DNA from: Verrucomicrobiota bacterium | GTDB taxonomy: Bacteria; Verrucomicrobiota; Verrucomicrobiia; Limisphaerales; Fontisphaeraceae | Reading direction: 5' to 3' | Assembly: GCA_037139415.1 (NCBI GenBank) | Contig: JBAXGN010000033.1 | Location: forward strand, 1 to 49,497 | Length of the DNA stretch: 49,497 nucleotides | Part shown: in pieces, positions 23,706 through 31,789 of the stretch | Numbering within the stretch: position 1 is the stretch's first letter | How the letters are laid out: every line of letters starts with the position of its first letter | Notes under the pieces: generated by a model | Told to the model about the DNA's origin: nothing | Databases searched by the model: none | Seen by the model: only the letters and a program-made list of their open reading frames with translations | Position numbers and translations under genes: made by a program

Positions 23706-24772
23706 GCCTTGAACCACAGCCAAGCGGCCGTTATCACGATGTTTGCCAGCGCCAACGGAACAAAACGACGCCAGCCCAAATTCATCAATTGATCATATCG
23801 GAACCGTGGCAACATCCAGCGGACCCAGACAAACAAAACCAAAAAAGAGAATAACTTGGCGAGGAATATCGCCACATGCAATAGGCTGAACAAAAGTGTA
23901 TCCGCTGGTTTATCCAGTCCGAAAAACGGCAGCGTCCAACCGCCAAAAAACAAAGTGACCATCATGGCAGACACTGCAATCATGTTGCCGTATTCACCCA
24001 TAAAGAAGAGCGCAAACTTCATGGAACTGTATTCCGTATTGTACCCGCCGACGAGTTCCTGTTCGGATTCCGGCATGTCAAATGGCAACCGGTTCGTTTC
24101 GGCAAATGCCGCCACCAGGAAAATGAGAAAACACAAGCAGGTCATCGGACTTTGAAACACAAACCAATTCGGCACAATTCCAAAAGAAACGCCGCTTTGG
24201 GCACTGATCACCTTGCTCAAGTTCAAATCCCGGGCCAGGAGAAAAATCGGGATAACCGACAGGCCCATCGCGATTTCATAGGAGATAAGCTGCGCACTGG
24301 ATCGGATGCCGCCCAGGAACGGATACTTGGAATTTGCCGCGTACCCCGCCAGTACGATGCCGTAAACGCCCAAGGACACGATGCCAAAGGTATAAAGAAT
24401 ACCGACATTCAGGTCGGCAATCACCATAGCTTGATTGCCCAGCTTGGAGCCAAATGGAATGACCGCTATGGTCAGCAAACTGGGGATCAATACAATGGCC
24501 GGTGCCAGCCAATAATAGACCTTGCGCACATGACCCGGCGTGAAGTCCTCTTTCAGGAAGGATTTTACGGCATCCGCCAGCGGCTGTAATAATCCGAAAG
24601 GCCCCACGCGATTGGGCCCCACGCGATCCTGCATGAACGCGCACACCCGCCGTTCCACGAGCACCACGTAGGCGATAATGCCCATCAGGACCGCAAAGGC
24701 GGCCAGGACCTTCACCCCGCTAAACAGCAGGAACTGCTGTGATTCACTCAATTTATTAATCCAATCCATCAT
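23702..24772 (-). CDS. nuoH: NADH-quinone oxidoreductase subunit H
   Basis: This 356-residue protein is NuoH, the eight-helix subunit that forms much of the quinone channel. Hallmarks are ERRVCAFMQDRVGPNRVGPFGLLQPLADAVK near residues 41-71 and AETNRLPFDMPESEQELVGGYNTEYSSMKFALFFMGEY, here identified by the ETNRxPFDxPE core. WVRWMLPRFRYDQLMNLGWR closes the protein. Two adjacent ATG codons (24772 and 24769) are possible starts. It begins 16 bases after nuoG and ends overlapping nuoI. Confidence 0.96.
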   Translation of the reverse strand: MMDWINKLSESQQFLLFSGVKVLAAFAVLMGIIAYVVLVERRVCAFMQDRVGPNRVGPFGLLQPLADAVKSFLKEDFTPGHVRKVYYWLAPAIVLIPSLLTIAVIPFGSKLGNQAMVIADLNVGILYTFGIVSLGVYGIVLAGYAANSKYPFLGGIRSSAQLISYEIAMGLSVIPIFLLARDLNLSKVISAQSGVSFGIVPNWFVFQSPMTCLCFLIFLVAAFAETNRLPFDMPESEQELVGGYNTEYSSMKFALFFMGEYGNMIAVSAMMVTLFFGGWTLPFFGLDKPADTLLFSLLHVAIFLAKLFSFLVLFVWVRWMLPRFRYDQLMNLGWRRFVPLALANIVITAAWLWFKA

Positions 24773-24788
24773 TCAAATAGTCTTCGCT

Positions 24789-26504
24789 TTATCCAATGAG
24801 GACATCGGCCCCCAAGTCGCCCACGCTCGCCCACTTCAACCCCTTCAAGGCCGGGATTTCCGCCGCCATCTGGTTGAACAATCCTTCCATGGTGGTCGGC
24901 ACGCTTTGCCCCAACACATTATGTACAATCGTGGAGAGAAACTCCACTTCCGGGCGGGCCACGCCGGGCGCATCCACCGCCGGCCAAAACTTTTGCAAAC
25001 GGCCTTTGGTGTTGATCAAGGTACCACGTTTTTCCGCAGTGGCGCACCCAGGCAACAGGTAGTGAGCCAGTTTGGTGGTTTCGTTTGGCAAAATATCGCT
25101 GACGATCAAGGTGTCCAGCTTCTTTAGTAAATTCTCGCCAATACCGTGCTTGGTCACATCCTCACCAAAGACGATCAGGGTTTTAATTTTCCCTTCACCG
25201 ATGGCCCGTGCGATATTCGGCAGTTTGATGCCCACCTCTGTGTAACTGATGCCCGTCAATCGAGCGCCAACGCTGTTGGGGTTTTTATCGAAACTGACCA
25301 GCAGGCGATCCTCATCCCCCTCCCGCGCCACCGCATCACTCATCGCCCCCAAGTGCCGGATCAGTTTGCCGAGCAGATACAATTCCTCGGTGCTCTGCCG
25401 TGCGGAAGCAACCACGGCAACCGAGCCTTTGGCCGAATTGCCCAGCAGTATGGCAATGGCCTTAGTCGCCTCATCCCACGCCAATGGTTTTCCCTGTGGA
25501 CCTAGCACCGTTTTCAAGCGGTCCGGGCATCCAATCCACTTGTAATTCAAGCGTCCGAAGTCACACATCCAGCACGAGTTGACGGCGACGTTTTCCCGGG
25601 GCGTAAAGCGGTAAATCCTGCCCTCGCGCGAACCGATGAGGATATTACAACCCGTAGCACAACTGGTGCAGATACTTTTGGTTTCTTTCAGAAACCAAAC
25701 CCGCATTTGGAATCGGAAATCCTTTGAGGTCAGCGCGCCCACAGGGCAAATATCCACTGTATTCAGCGTGTAATTATTATCAAACTGACGGCCAGGATAA
25801 GCGGCAATGGTGTTATAACTGCCCCGGTTGATGATGCCCAAGGCGTCATCTTTCACAATTTCACGGGTGAACCGGACACAGCGAGTGCAGAGCACGCAGC
25901 GCTCATCATCCAGCATGATCCGCGGACCGAGATCCACCTGCTTGGGTTTGTGTACCTTGGTTTCCACGAAACGGCTGGCGGCCTGGCCGTGTTCCACCGA
26001 GTACTCCTGCAGTTTACATTCGCCAGCTTGATCGCAAATGGGGCAATCCAACGGATGATTGATTAGCAGCGACTCCAACACCGCCTCACGCATCTGTTTG
26101 GTAGCGGGCGAATTGGGGTAAATCTCCATGCCCGGTGAGATTGGTGAGGCGCACGCTATCGCTCCACGCGGCGTGCCCGGCTCGTAGGGGAGCGTCGAGC
26201 GCTGAATGACTGGCTCGCCCTTTTCATTTAGCACCGGTTTCCGGTCTGCCCCGATGACCGGGGTGCCAAACTCGACCAGGCACATGCGACAATTGCCAGC
26301 GGCAGGCAATTGATGATGGAAGCAATAATGTGGCACCGTTACGCCCGCAAGTTCACAGGCTTGCAGCATCGTGGTGGGCGCCAGTTTGCCGGTCCAATCC
26401 GGCATCAGTTTGGGCACCGCAATGGCGCGACCATCCACCTTCACCTGGATCTTTTCGACCGGTGGCGGCGCGGGCTTGGTCTCGTTTTGATTGGGACTCG
26501 ACAT
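24789..26504 (-). CDS. nuoG: NADH-quinone oxidoreductase subunit G, short form
   Basis: This 571-residue NuoG is well below the usual length (about 780-910). The N-terminal 2Fe-2S domain shows VTVPHYCFHHQLPAAGNCRMC. Further cysteine clusters follow: CPICDQAGECKLQEYSVEHG, CVLCTRCVRF, DICPVGAL, and CTSCATGCN with a distant MCDFGR cysteine, which fits the extra N7-type cluster. The molybdopterin-like domain after residue about 330 is shortened, and the protein ends soon after LKGLKWASVGD. No frameshift or downstream remnant is visible, so the short form is probably native. It overlaps the nuoF stop by one base (TAATG at 26504). Confidence 0.93.
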   Translation of the reverse strand: MSSPNQNETKPAPPPVEKIQVKVDGRAIAVPKLMPDWTGKLAPTTMLQACELAGVTVPHYCFHHQLPAAGNCRMCLVEFGTPVIGADRKPVLNEKGEPVIQRSTLPYEPGTPRGAIACASPISPGMEIYPNSPATKQMREAVLESLLINHPLDCPICDQAGECKLQEYSVEHGQAASRFVETKVHKPKQVDLGPRIMLDDERCVLCTRCVRFTREIVKDDALGIINRGSYNTIAAYPGRQFDNNYTLNTVDICPVGALTSKDFRFQMRVWFLKETKSICTSCATGCNILIGSREGRIYRFTPRENVAVNSCWMCDFGRLNYKWIGCPDRLKTVLGPQGKPLAWDEATKAIAILLGNSAKGSVAVVASARQSTEELYLLGKLIRHLGAMSDAVAREGDEDRLLVSFDKNPNSVGARLTGISYTEVGIKLPNIARAIGEGKIKTLIVFGEDVTKHGIGENLLKKLDTLIVSDILPNETTKLAHYLLPGCATAEKRGTLINTKGRLQKFWPAVDAPGVARPEVEFLSTIVHNVLGQSVPTTMEGLFNQMAAEIPALKGLKWASVGDLGADVLIG

Positions 26505-27895
26505 TAGTTCACATGGTCCGGCGGGCGGTTTTCATCCGCCGCGCCACGGGCCTCAAATTCGTCCTTAAACTTATTTACAAAACTGATTACTGGCCAGGCG
26601 CAGGCCTCGCCGAAAGCACAAACGGTCCGGCCTTGAATATTCCTGGCAATGTGCAGCAGGTATTCCGCATCCTGCTTGCGGCCATGCCCGTGCGTCAAGC
26701 GGTGCAGCGCCTTGCTCATCCAGAGCGAACCCTCACGGCAGGGGGTGCATTGGCCGCAGCTTTCATGGGCGTAGAACTCGGCAAGGTTCGCCAGTGCTTC
26801 CACGATATCCGTGCTGTCATCCATCACAATAATGGCGCTGGAACCGGACATGGATCCCGCCGCCTGGATGGTGTCAAAATCATAAGGCAAATCCAACGGA
26901 TCCATTTCAACCATCGTCATCTGGCCATCCGGACCTTTCCGTTTGATTTTAATTTTTTCGCCCGCCTTGAAAACTTTGGCCGAGGATCCTCCGGGAATCA
27001 CCGCTTTTAACTTGCGGCCGGGGAGCAGTCCACCGCCAAAATTGGCATGGAAGATCAATTCGCCCAGGGTGGCCCGGCCCACTTCAATTTCATAATAGCC
27101 GGGGCGGTTGACGTGGCCACTTAAGCTGACGATGCGGGTGCCAGTATTATTTGGCGCGCCCAATTTGGCATAGTTGGCGCCACCCATGGCGACAATGTGT
27201 TTCACCGTACACAATGTCTCCACGTTATTCACGATCGTTGGACTCATGTAAAGACCAAGCACCGCTGGGAAGTAAGGCGGCTTGATCCGCGGATATGGGC
27301 GCTTGCCCTCCAGCGATTCAATTAACCCAGTTTCTTCGCCGCAGATATAGGCACCCGCGCCCCGATGCACGTGAATATTCAGATCATAGCCACTGCCCAG
27401 AATGTTATTGCCGAGAAAACCGCGCGCGCGCGCTTCATTCAGGGCACGATTCAAGATCTTGGCACCCTCGACAAATTCGCCTCGAATGTATATGTACGCC
27501 AACTTGACGCCATTGGCGTAACAGGAAATGATCATTCCTTCGATCAATTGATGGGGATCTTTATGAATGATCTGCCGATCCTTAAAAGTGCCCGGTTCCG
27601 ATTCATCCGCATTGCAAATCAAATAAATGGGTTTGTTAGTCCGGCGATCCACAAATGACCACTTCAACCCACAGGAGAACCCAGCACCACCACGGCCCCG
27701 CAACCCAGAAACCATCACATCCTTGCGGATTTGCTCTGGTCCGGTTTCGGTTTTTCCATCTGGTAAAGTGACCGATGGAAGGGCGAGGGCTTTTTTGAGC
27801 GATTCGTAGCCGCCATGCCGCAAATAGCAGTCCAGATCCGGGGTATAACCCGGTTGGTCCACCTGCTTTAAAATGAGGCGATATTCTTGCGGCAT
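26504..27895 (-). CDS. nuoF: NADH-quinone oxidoreductase subunit F (NADH/FMN site)
   Basis: This 463-residue protein holds the NADH- and FMN-binding site and the N3 4Fe-4S cluster. GLRGRGGAGFSCGLKW is the FMN/NADH glycine loop (most homologs have PTG rather than SCG), CNADESEPGTFKDR follows, and ESCGQCTPCREG supplies cluster cysteines. The frame is open upstream to 27931, but ATG 27895 (MPQEYRLILKQ) fits the family better; the extension would run into the tRNA region. A 299-base gap with an opposing tRNA separates it from nuoE, so it may have its own promoter. Confidence 0.95.
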   Translation of the reverse strand: MPQEYRLILKQVDQPGYTPDLDCYLRHGGYESLKKALALPSVTLPDGKTETGPEQIRKDVMVSGLRGRGGAGFSCGLKWSFVDRRTNKPIYLICNADESEPGTFKDRQIIHKDPHQLIEGMIISCYANGVKLAYIYIRGEFVEGAKILNRALNEARARGFLGNNILGSGYDLNIHVHRGAGAYICGEETGLIESLEGKRPYPRIKPPYFPAVLGLYMSPTIVNNVETLCTVKHIVAMGGANYAKLGAPNNTGTRIVSLSGHVNRPGYYEIEVGRATLGELIFHANFGGGLLPGRKLKAVIPGGSSAKVFKAGEKIKIKRKGPDGQMTMVEMDPLDLPYDFDTIQAAGSMSGSSAIIVMDDSTDIVEALANLAEFYAHESCGQCTPCREGSLWMSKALHRLTHGHGRKQDAEYLLHIARNIQGRTVCAFGEACAWPVISFVNKFKDEFEARGAADENRPPDHVN

Positions 27896-27904
27896 ATCAA
27901 CAGC

Positions 27905-27932
27905 TTGACTCCTGAATAAAAACCCGTACATT
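27905..27932 (+). promoter_or_regulatory. Candidate promoter of the tRNA-Gln gene
   Basis: A TTGACT box at 27905-27910 is followed, after 16 bases, by TACATT at 27927-27932. The tRNA 5' end is 13 bases further on. The boxes match five and four of six consensus sigma-70 positions. It fires on the plus strand, directly against nuo transcription. Confidence 0.45.
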
Positions 27933-27945
27933 CATGCCCGTGCAC

Positions 27946-28019
27946 TGCCCGATGGTGTAACGGTAGCACAGCAGACTCTGGATCTGTTTGTCATGGTTCA
28001 AATCCATGTCGGGCAGCCA
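27946..28019 (+). tRNA. tRNA-Gln (anticodon CTG), CCA encoded
   Basis: The cloverleaf folds by eye. Acceptor arms TGCCCGA (27946-27952) and TCGGGCA (28009-28015) pair fully. The D arm is GTG/CAC around TAACGGTAG. The anticodon stem GCAGA/TCTGT (27971-27975, 27983-27987, one G-T pair) encloses the loop CTCTGGA with anticodon CTG at 27978-27980, reading the Gln codon CAG. The T stem is CATGG/CCATG with loop TTCAAAT. The 3' CCA is encoded at 28017-28019. It lies on the strand opposite to the surrounding nuo genes, between nuoE and nuoF. Confidence 0.93.
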
Positions 28020-28194
28020 TTTTACATGGTTTCGACCTATCTTTCCCATCCGTCCGCCGCAATGCGCCCGTAGCCGCAGCATAGGAACACTCACGCTTGG
28101 CACAACGCGCGTATTGCCCTTCATCTGCGATCTGGCTATGGCTCGTTTTCTATGCATGCATTCTTGATTATTCCGGCGTTCGCATCTCATGGTC

Positions 28195-28680
28195 TCATTT
28201 CAAATCCGCCACAATCAGCTCCACTTTTTCCCGGTTGACACCATCATAAAACTCGTCGTTCACCATGATGGCTGGCGCGGTACCGCAACTCGCCAGGCAT
28301 TCGACAAACTCGACCGAAAATTTGCCGTCCGGGCTGGTTTGCAACCCATGCGCCATGGGATTCAATCCGAACTTCTCACACAACTGGTGGTGTAATTTTT
28401 TTGAACCACCCAAGGCACAACTCAACGTTCGGCATATTTTGAAAACGTATTTACCGGGTGGCTGCTGGAGAAACATGGGATAAAACGTCACCAATTCAAA
28501 GACATTAATCGGCTGCAACCCCAATTTTTGCGCCGTCCATTCGACGGCGTCCTTGGAAATGTAGCCGAACCGCTCCTGGATGGCGTGCAATACCATCAGC
28601 GACGCACTCCGCTTCTGCGGATAGTGCGTCAGCAGTTCTTTCACTTCAGCTTCCAATTCGGTTGGCGGACAAAAACTCAT
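28195..28680 (-). CDS. nuoE: NADH-quinone oxidoreductase subunit E (2Fe-2S)
   Basis: This 161-residue thioredoxin-like subunit binds the N1a 2Fe-2S cluster next to NuoF. The cysteines lie in ICRTLSCALGG and ECLASCGTAPAI, the normal C-x4-C and C-x3-C pair. The N-terminal helices EVKELLTHYPQKRSASLMVLHAIQERFGYIS are typical, followed by VFELVTFYPMF. It starts at ATG 28680, six bases after nuoD. Its stop is followed by the tRNA-containing gap rather than directly by nuoF, which is unusual. Confidence 0.95.
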   Translation of the reverse strand: MSFCPPTELEAEVKELLTHYPQKRSASLMVLHAIQERFGYISKDAVEWTAQKLGLQPINVFELVTFYPMFLQQPPGKYVFKICRTLSCALGGSKKLHHQLCEKFGLNPMAHGLQTSPDGKFSVEFVECLASCGTAPAIMVNDEFYDGVNREKVELIVADLK

Positions 28681-28686
28681 GTCTTA

Positions 28687-29991
28687 TTAACGATCACACT
28701 CACCCATGACAAAATCAATGGACCCTAAAATCGCCGTGGTATCACTGATCATGTGCCCCGGCAAGAGATGCGGGATGATACTCAAATTGACAAAGGATGG
28801 AGCACGGATCTTCAGCCGGTAAGGCGTGCCGCCACCGCGACTATTGATATAGAACCCCAATTCTCCCTTCGGATTTTCGGCACCAAAATAAATTTCTCCC
28901 GGCGGGGCGTTGACGCCCTCGGTGACCAACATGAAATGGTGAATCAACTCCTCCATGCTCGTCAGCACCTTTTTCTTCGGCGGCAACACCACTTTGCCAT
29001 CCGGCACATTGATCGGTTCACCCAGCGCGTTATCCGGGCCGCCCGGCAGACGATCCAGGCACTGATGGATAAGGCGCACACTCTGCCGCATTTCCTCCAT
29101 GCGCACCAAATAGCGGTCGTAACAATCCCCTACGGCACCCAACGGCACTTCAAATTCCAGTTGATCATACACTAGGTAGGGATGCGCCTTGCGCAGATCG
29201 TGATCCACTCCGCTCGCGCGCAAATTTGGCCCGCTCAAACCGTAGTCAATCGCGTCCTGTTTGCTGATCACGCCAATATCCTTGGTGCGATCCACCCAGA
29301 TGCGATTGCGCGTCAACAAGGTATCCACCTCGTTGATATTGAGCACTACTTCGCCCAGAAATTTCCGGCATTGATCCACCCAGCCGGGCGGCAGGTCACG
29401 CGATAATCCGCCAATGCGCGTGTAACTGGTGGTCAACCGCGCTCCCGTTAGAGCCTCAATCAGGTTATAAATCTTTTCGCGTTCGGTGAATGTCAGCAGG
29501 AAAACCGTCATCGCCCCGCAATCCATGGCAAAACAGCCAATCCCCAGCAGGTGCGAAGAAAGGCGCGCCAATTCGCAGCAGAGGACGCGCAGATACTGAC
29601 AGCGGGGCGGCAACTGTTTTTCAATGCCCAACAGTTTTTCCACCGCCAGTGCGTAGGCAACGTTGTTGGCCAGCGGCGCCAGATAGTCCAGCCGATCCGT
29701 GTACGGGATAAACTGGGTATAGGTCATGTTCTCGGCGATCTTTTCATCGCCGCGATGCAGATAGCCCACGTCGGGGGTAGCCTTGACAATCGTCTCGCCA
29801 TCCAACTCCAAGATGATCCGCAATACACCGTGCGTGGATGGATGGGATGGCCCCATGTTGAGGATCAATTTATCCCCCTGAATCTCTCCAAGATCCTCCG
29901 GCAACGGCCCGGCGGAGAGACGTTCGACCACCTCGGCTGCCTTGGACGCCGGATCTCTGAATTGTATGTCTTGAACTTCAGCCATGCACAT
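28687..29991 (-). CDS. nuoD: NADH-quinone oxidoreductase subunit D
   Basis: This 434-residue protein is the 49-kDa-type subunit that forms the quinone pocket with NuoB. Hallmarks are ILNMGPSHPSTHGVLRIIL, with the quinone-site His, then GYLHRGDEKIAENMTYTQFIPYTDRLDYL, marked by HRGxEK. APGGELxF-like TEGVNAPPGEIYFGAENPKGELGFYI and the C-terminal GSIDFVMGECDR also fit. The ATG at 29991 shares one base with the nuoC stop (TAATG); a second start at 29985 is possible. A separate nuoD and nuoC are seen here, not the fused form. Confidence 0.96.
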   Translation of the reverse strand: MCMAEVQDIQFRDPASKAAEVVERLSAGPLPEDLGEIQGDKLILNMGPSHPSTHGVLRIILELDGETIVKATPDVGYLHRGDEKIAENMTYTQFIPYTDRLDYLAPLANNVAYALAVEKLLGIEKQLPPRCQYLRVLCCELARLSSHLLGIGCFAMDCGAMTVFLLTFTEREKIYNLIEALTGARLTTSYTRIGGLSRDLPPGWVDQCRKFLGEVVLNINEVDTLLTRNRIWVDRTKDIGVISKQDAIDYGLSGPNLRASGVDHDLRKAHPYLVYDQLEFEVPLGAVGDCYDRYLVRMEEMRQSVRLIHQCLDRLPGGPDNALGEPINVPDGKVVLPPKKKVLTSMEELIHHFMLVTEGVNAPPGEIYFGAENPKGELGFYINSRGGGTPYRLKIRAPSFVNLSIIPHLLPGHMISDTTAILGSIDFVMGECDR

Positions 29992-30569
29992 TATTCATCA
30001 AACGTCTTTGCCCGGGGTTCACGTTCCATGGAATCCCGGCCGCCCGGCACTGTCACGAACGGGCCACCCTCCAGCGGAGCGGAGCGGCTAAATGCCACTT
30101 CAGCGGTTTCAGATGGTTTGCCGGCCAAGGGAAAATCCTTGCGCAGGGGATAAAACGGGTAGCCTTCCCACATCAATATCCGGCGCAAATCCGGGTGCCC
30201 AGTGAAACGAATACCCATCATGTCGTAAATCTCGCGCTCATGCCAGTCTGCCGTGCGCCAGATACCTGAAACCGTGGGAAGTTCGGACTTCTCTTCGCTG
30301 ACGTTAGTCTTGATCCGCAAATGGCAGCGATGGGAGAGGCCATACAACTCATAGACCACCGTCCACCGCGGATCAGCGCCATAATTATCCACGCTGCTGA
30401 TATCCACGAGGTAATCAAAGCCCAAATCACTTTTGGCAAAGCCACACACCTCACTAATACAGGCGGAATCCGTCAGTACTAGCGTGATTTCCCCACGAAA
30501 CTCGGTGGGCTCCAGCAGTAGCTTGCCGAATTTTACGTTAAATTGTTTGGCTGGTTCCAATGCCGTCAT
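29991..30569 (-). CDS. nuoC: NADH-quinone oxidoreductase subunit C
   Basis: This 192-residue protein is the 30-kDa-type subunit of the hydrophilic arm. The family signature is WHEREIYDMMGIRFTGHPDLRRILM, followed by WEGYPFYPLRKDFPL. Upstream, FDYLVDISSVDNYGADPRWTVVYELYGLSHRCHLRIKT shows the standard fold. It starts at ATG 30569, seven bases after the nuoB stop, and overlaps nuoD by one base. It has no cofactor of its own. Confidence 0.95.
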   Translation of the reverse strand: MTALEPAKQFNVKFGKLLLEPTEFRGEITLVLTDSACISEVCGFAKSDLGFDYLVDISSVDNYGADPRWTVVYELYGLSHRCHLRIKTNVSEEKSELPTVSGIWRTADWHEREIYDMMGIRFTGHPDLRRILMWEGYPFYPLRKDFPLAGKPSETAEVAFSRSAPLEGGPFVTVPGGRDSMEREPRAKTFDE

Positions 30570-30576
30570 AATCCTG

Positions 30577-31098
30577 CTACGTCGAACGTTTTCCTCCCGA
30601 GCCGATAATGTGTTCTTTACTTACCTTCGCTTGCAAACGGATCAAACCATCCAGCAACGCCTCGGGCCGGGGTGGACATCCGGCAATATAGACGTCCACC
30701 GGCAAGATTTGATCCACCCCTTGCAATACGGAGTAACTGCGATACATGCCGCCCGTGGAGGCACACGCACCCATGGCAATCACCCACTTGGGCTCGGGCA
30801 TCTGTTCATAGATGCGTTTAACGGCCATGGCCATTTTATACGTCACCGTGCCCGAAACAATCATCACATCGCTTTGCCGTGGGGAAAAGCGCATCACTTC
30901 AGCGCCAAAACGGGAAATATCAAAGCGGCTTGCCCCGGTGGCCATCAATTCAATAGCGCAACAAGCCAGTCCCATGGGCATCGGCCAGAGTGAATTTTTG
31001 CGACACCAATTCAAGGCAGCATCAAGCCGGGTAACGATTATGTCACCCTCGACCTTGGTGTTGTAGCCGATTTCGGTGCTGCGTTCCATAACATCCAT
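30577..31098 (-). CDS. nuoB: NADH-quinone oxidoreductase subunit B (cluster N2)
   Basis: This 173-residue protein binds the terminal N2 4Fe-4S cluster that reduces quinone. Cluster ligands are in [18 protein letters not shown] (adjacent Cys pair), [11 protein letters not shown] and [16 protein letters not shown]. The start is taken as ATG 31098 ([13 protein letters not shown]); a TTG at 31110 would add four residues. It is 71 bases after ribE, and in most genomes this place is filled by nuoA, which is absent. The C-terminal [20 protein letters not shown] is a family-variable tail. Confidence 0.96.
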   Translation of the reverse strand: MDVMERSTEIGYNTKVEGDIIVTRLDAALNWCRKNSLWPMPMGLACCAIELMATGASRFDISRFGAEVMRFSPRQSDVMIVSGTVTYKMAMAVKRIYEQMPEPKWVIAMGACASTGGMYRSYSVLQGVDQILPVDVYIAGCPPRPEALLDGLIRLQAKVSKEHIIGSGGKRST

Positions 31099-31169
31099 GC
31101 CAAACAACAACTTCCAATGCGTTTTGGCCCAGTCAGCGTAATCGCCACGGCCTTGGTTCGCAAGTAGTT

Positions 31170-31775
31170 TTATCCACGATTGGCTAACATCTGCTCAATG
31201 TATTTGCCGAGAATGTCGGCTTCCAGGTTGACCAAGTCGCCCACTTTTCGTTCGCGCAAAGCGGTCACTTCAAACGTGTGGGGGATGATCCAAATACGGA
31301 AACTCTTTTTTGTCACCGCCGCCACCGTTAGACTGATGCCATCCACCGCCGCTGAACCTTTGAACACCATGTAACGCATCACTTCGGGCGGGGCGGAAAT
31401 TTCCAGCACATGATCCTGTCCGGCACGTTCCCAACGGATAATCCGGCCCACGCCATCAATATGACCGGTGACAAAGTGTCCGCCAAAGCGGCCATCTGCC
31501 GCCAGTGACCGTTCCAGGTTGACGAGCGAGCCCACCTTGGCCACCGACAGGTTGGTGCGATTCCAAGTTTCAAGCAATAGATCAAACTGCAAGGTGCGTT
31601 GGGCGCCTTTGCCAGCGATTTTTACAACCGTCAAGCAACAACCGTTGACGGCCAGGCTGTCGCCCAGTTTCAGCCCCTGTCCGATCTTGCCGGGCGCAAC
31701 CGTCAGTTGAATTGATTTTTCAGTCGGCTGGATTTTTTTCACCACGCCGGTACCTTCGACAATGCCAGTGAACAT
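31170..31775 (-). CDS. ribE: Riboflavin synthase alpha subunit
   Basis: This 201-residue enzyme converts two molecules of 6,7-dimethyl-8-ribityllumazine into riboflavin. It shows the two lumazine-binding repeats: [15 protein letters not shown] with [15 protein letters not shown], and [13 protein letters not shown] with [12 protein letters not shown]. Length is typical (about 200-215). The gene name ribE or ribC varies between organisms. It lies 14 bases after the protease gene and 71 bases before nuoB on the same strand. A flavin gene next to complex I, an FMN enzyme, is a sensible pairing but the link is inference. Confidence 0.93.
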   Translation of the reverse strand: MFTGIVEGTGVVKKIQPTEKSIQLTVAPGKIGQGLKLGDSLAVNGCCLTVVKIAGKGAQRTLQFDLLLETWNRTNLSVAKVGSLVNLERSLAADGRFGGHFVTGHIDGVGRIIRWERAGQDHVLEISAPPEVMRYMVFKGSAAVDGISLTVAAVTKKSFRIWIIPHTFEVTALRERKVGDLVNLEADILGKYIEQMLANRG

Positions 31776-31789
31776 AACAGGGAAGTCTC

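Noticed and set aside
27897-28190. Minus-strand frame of 97 codons between nuoE and nuoF
   Set aside because: It covers the tRNA on the other strand and is not protein-like; it explains nothing about the nuo gap.
31099-31169. A hidden nuoA in the gap before nuoB
   Set aside because: Only 71 bases are available, too few for the roughly 120-codon NuoA, and no hydrophobic frame is seen.
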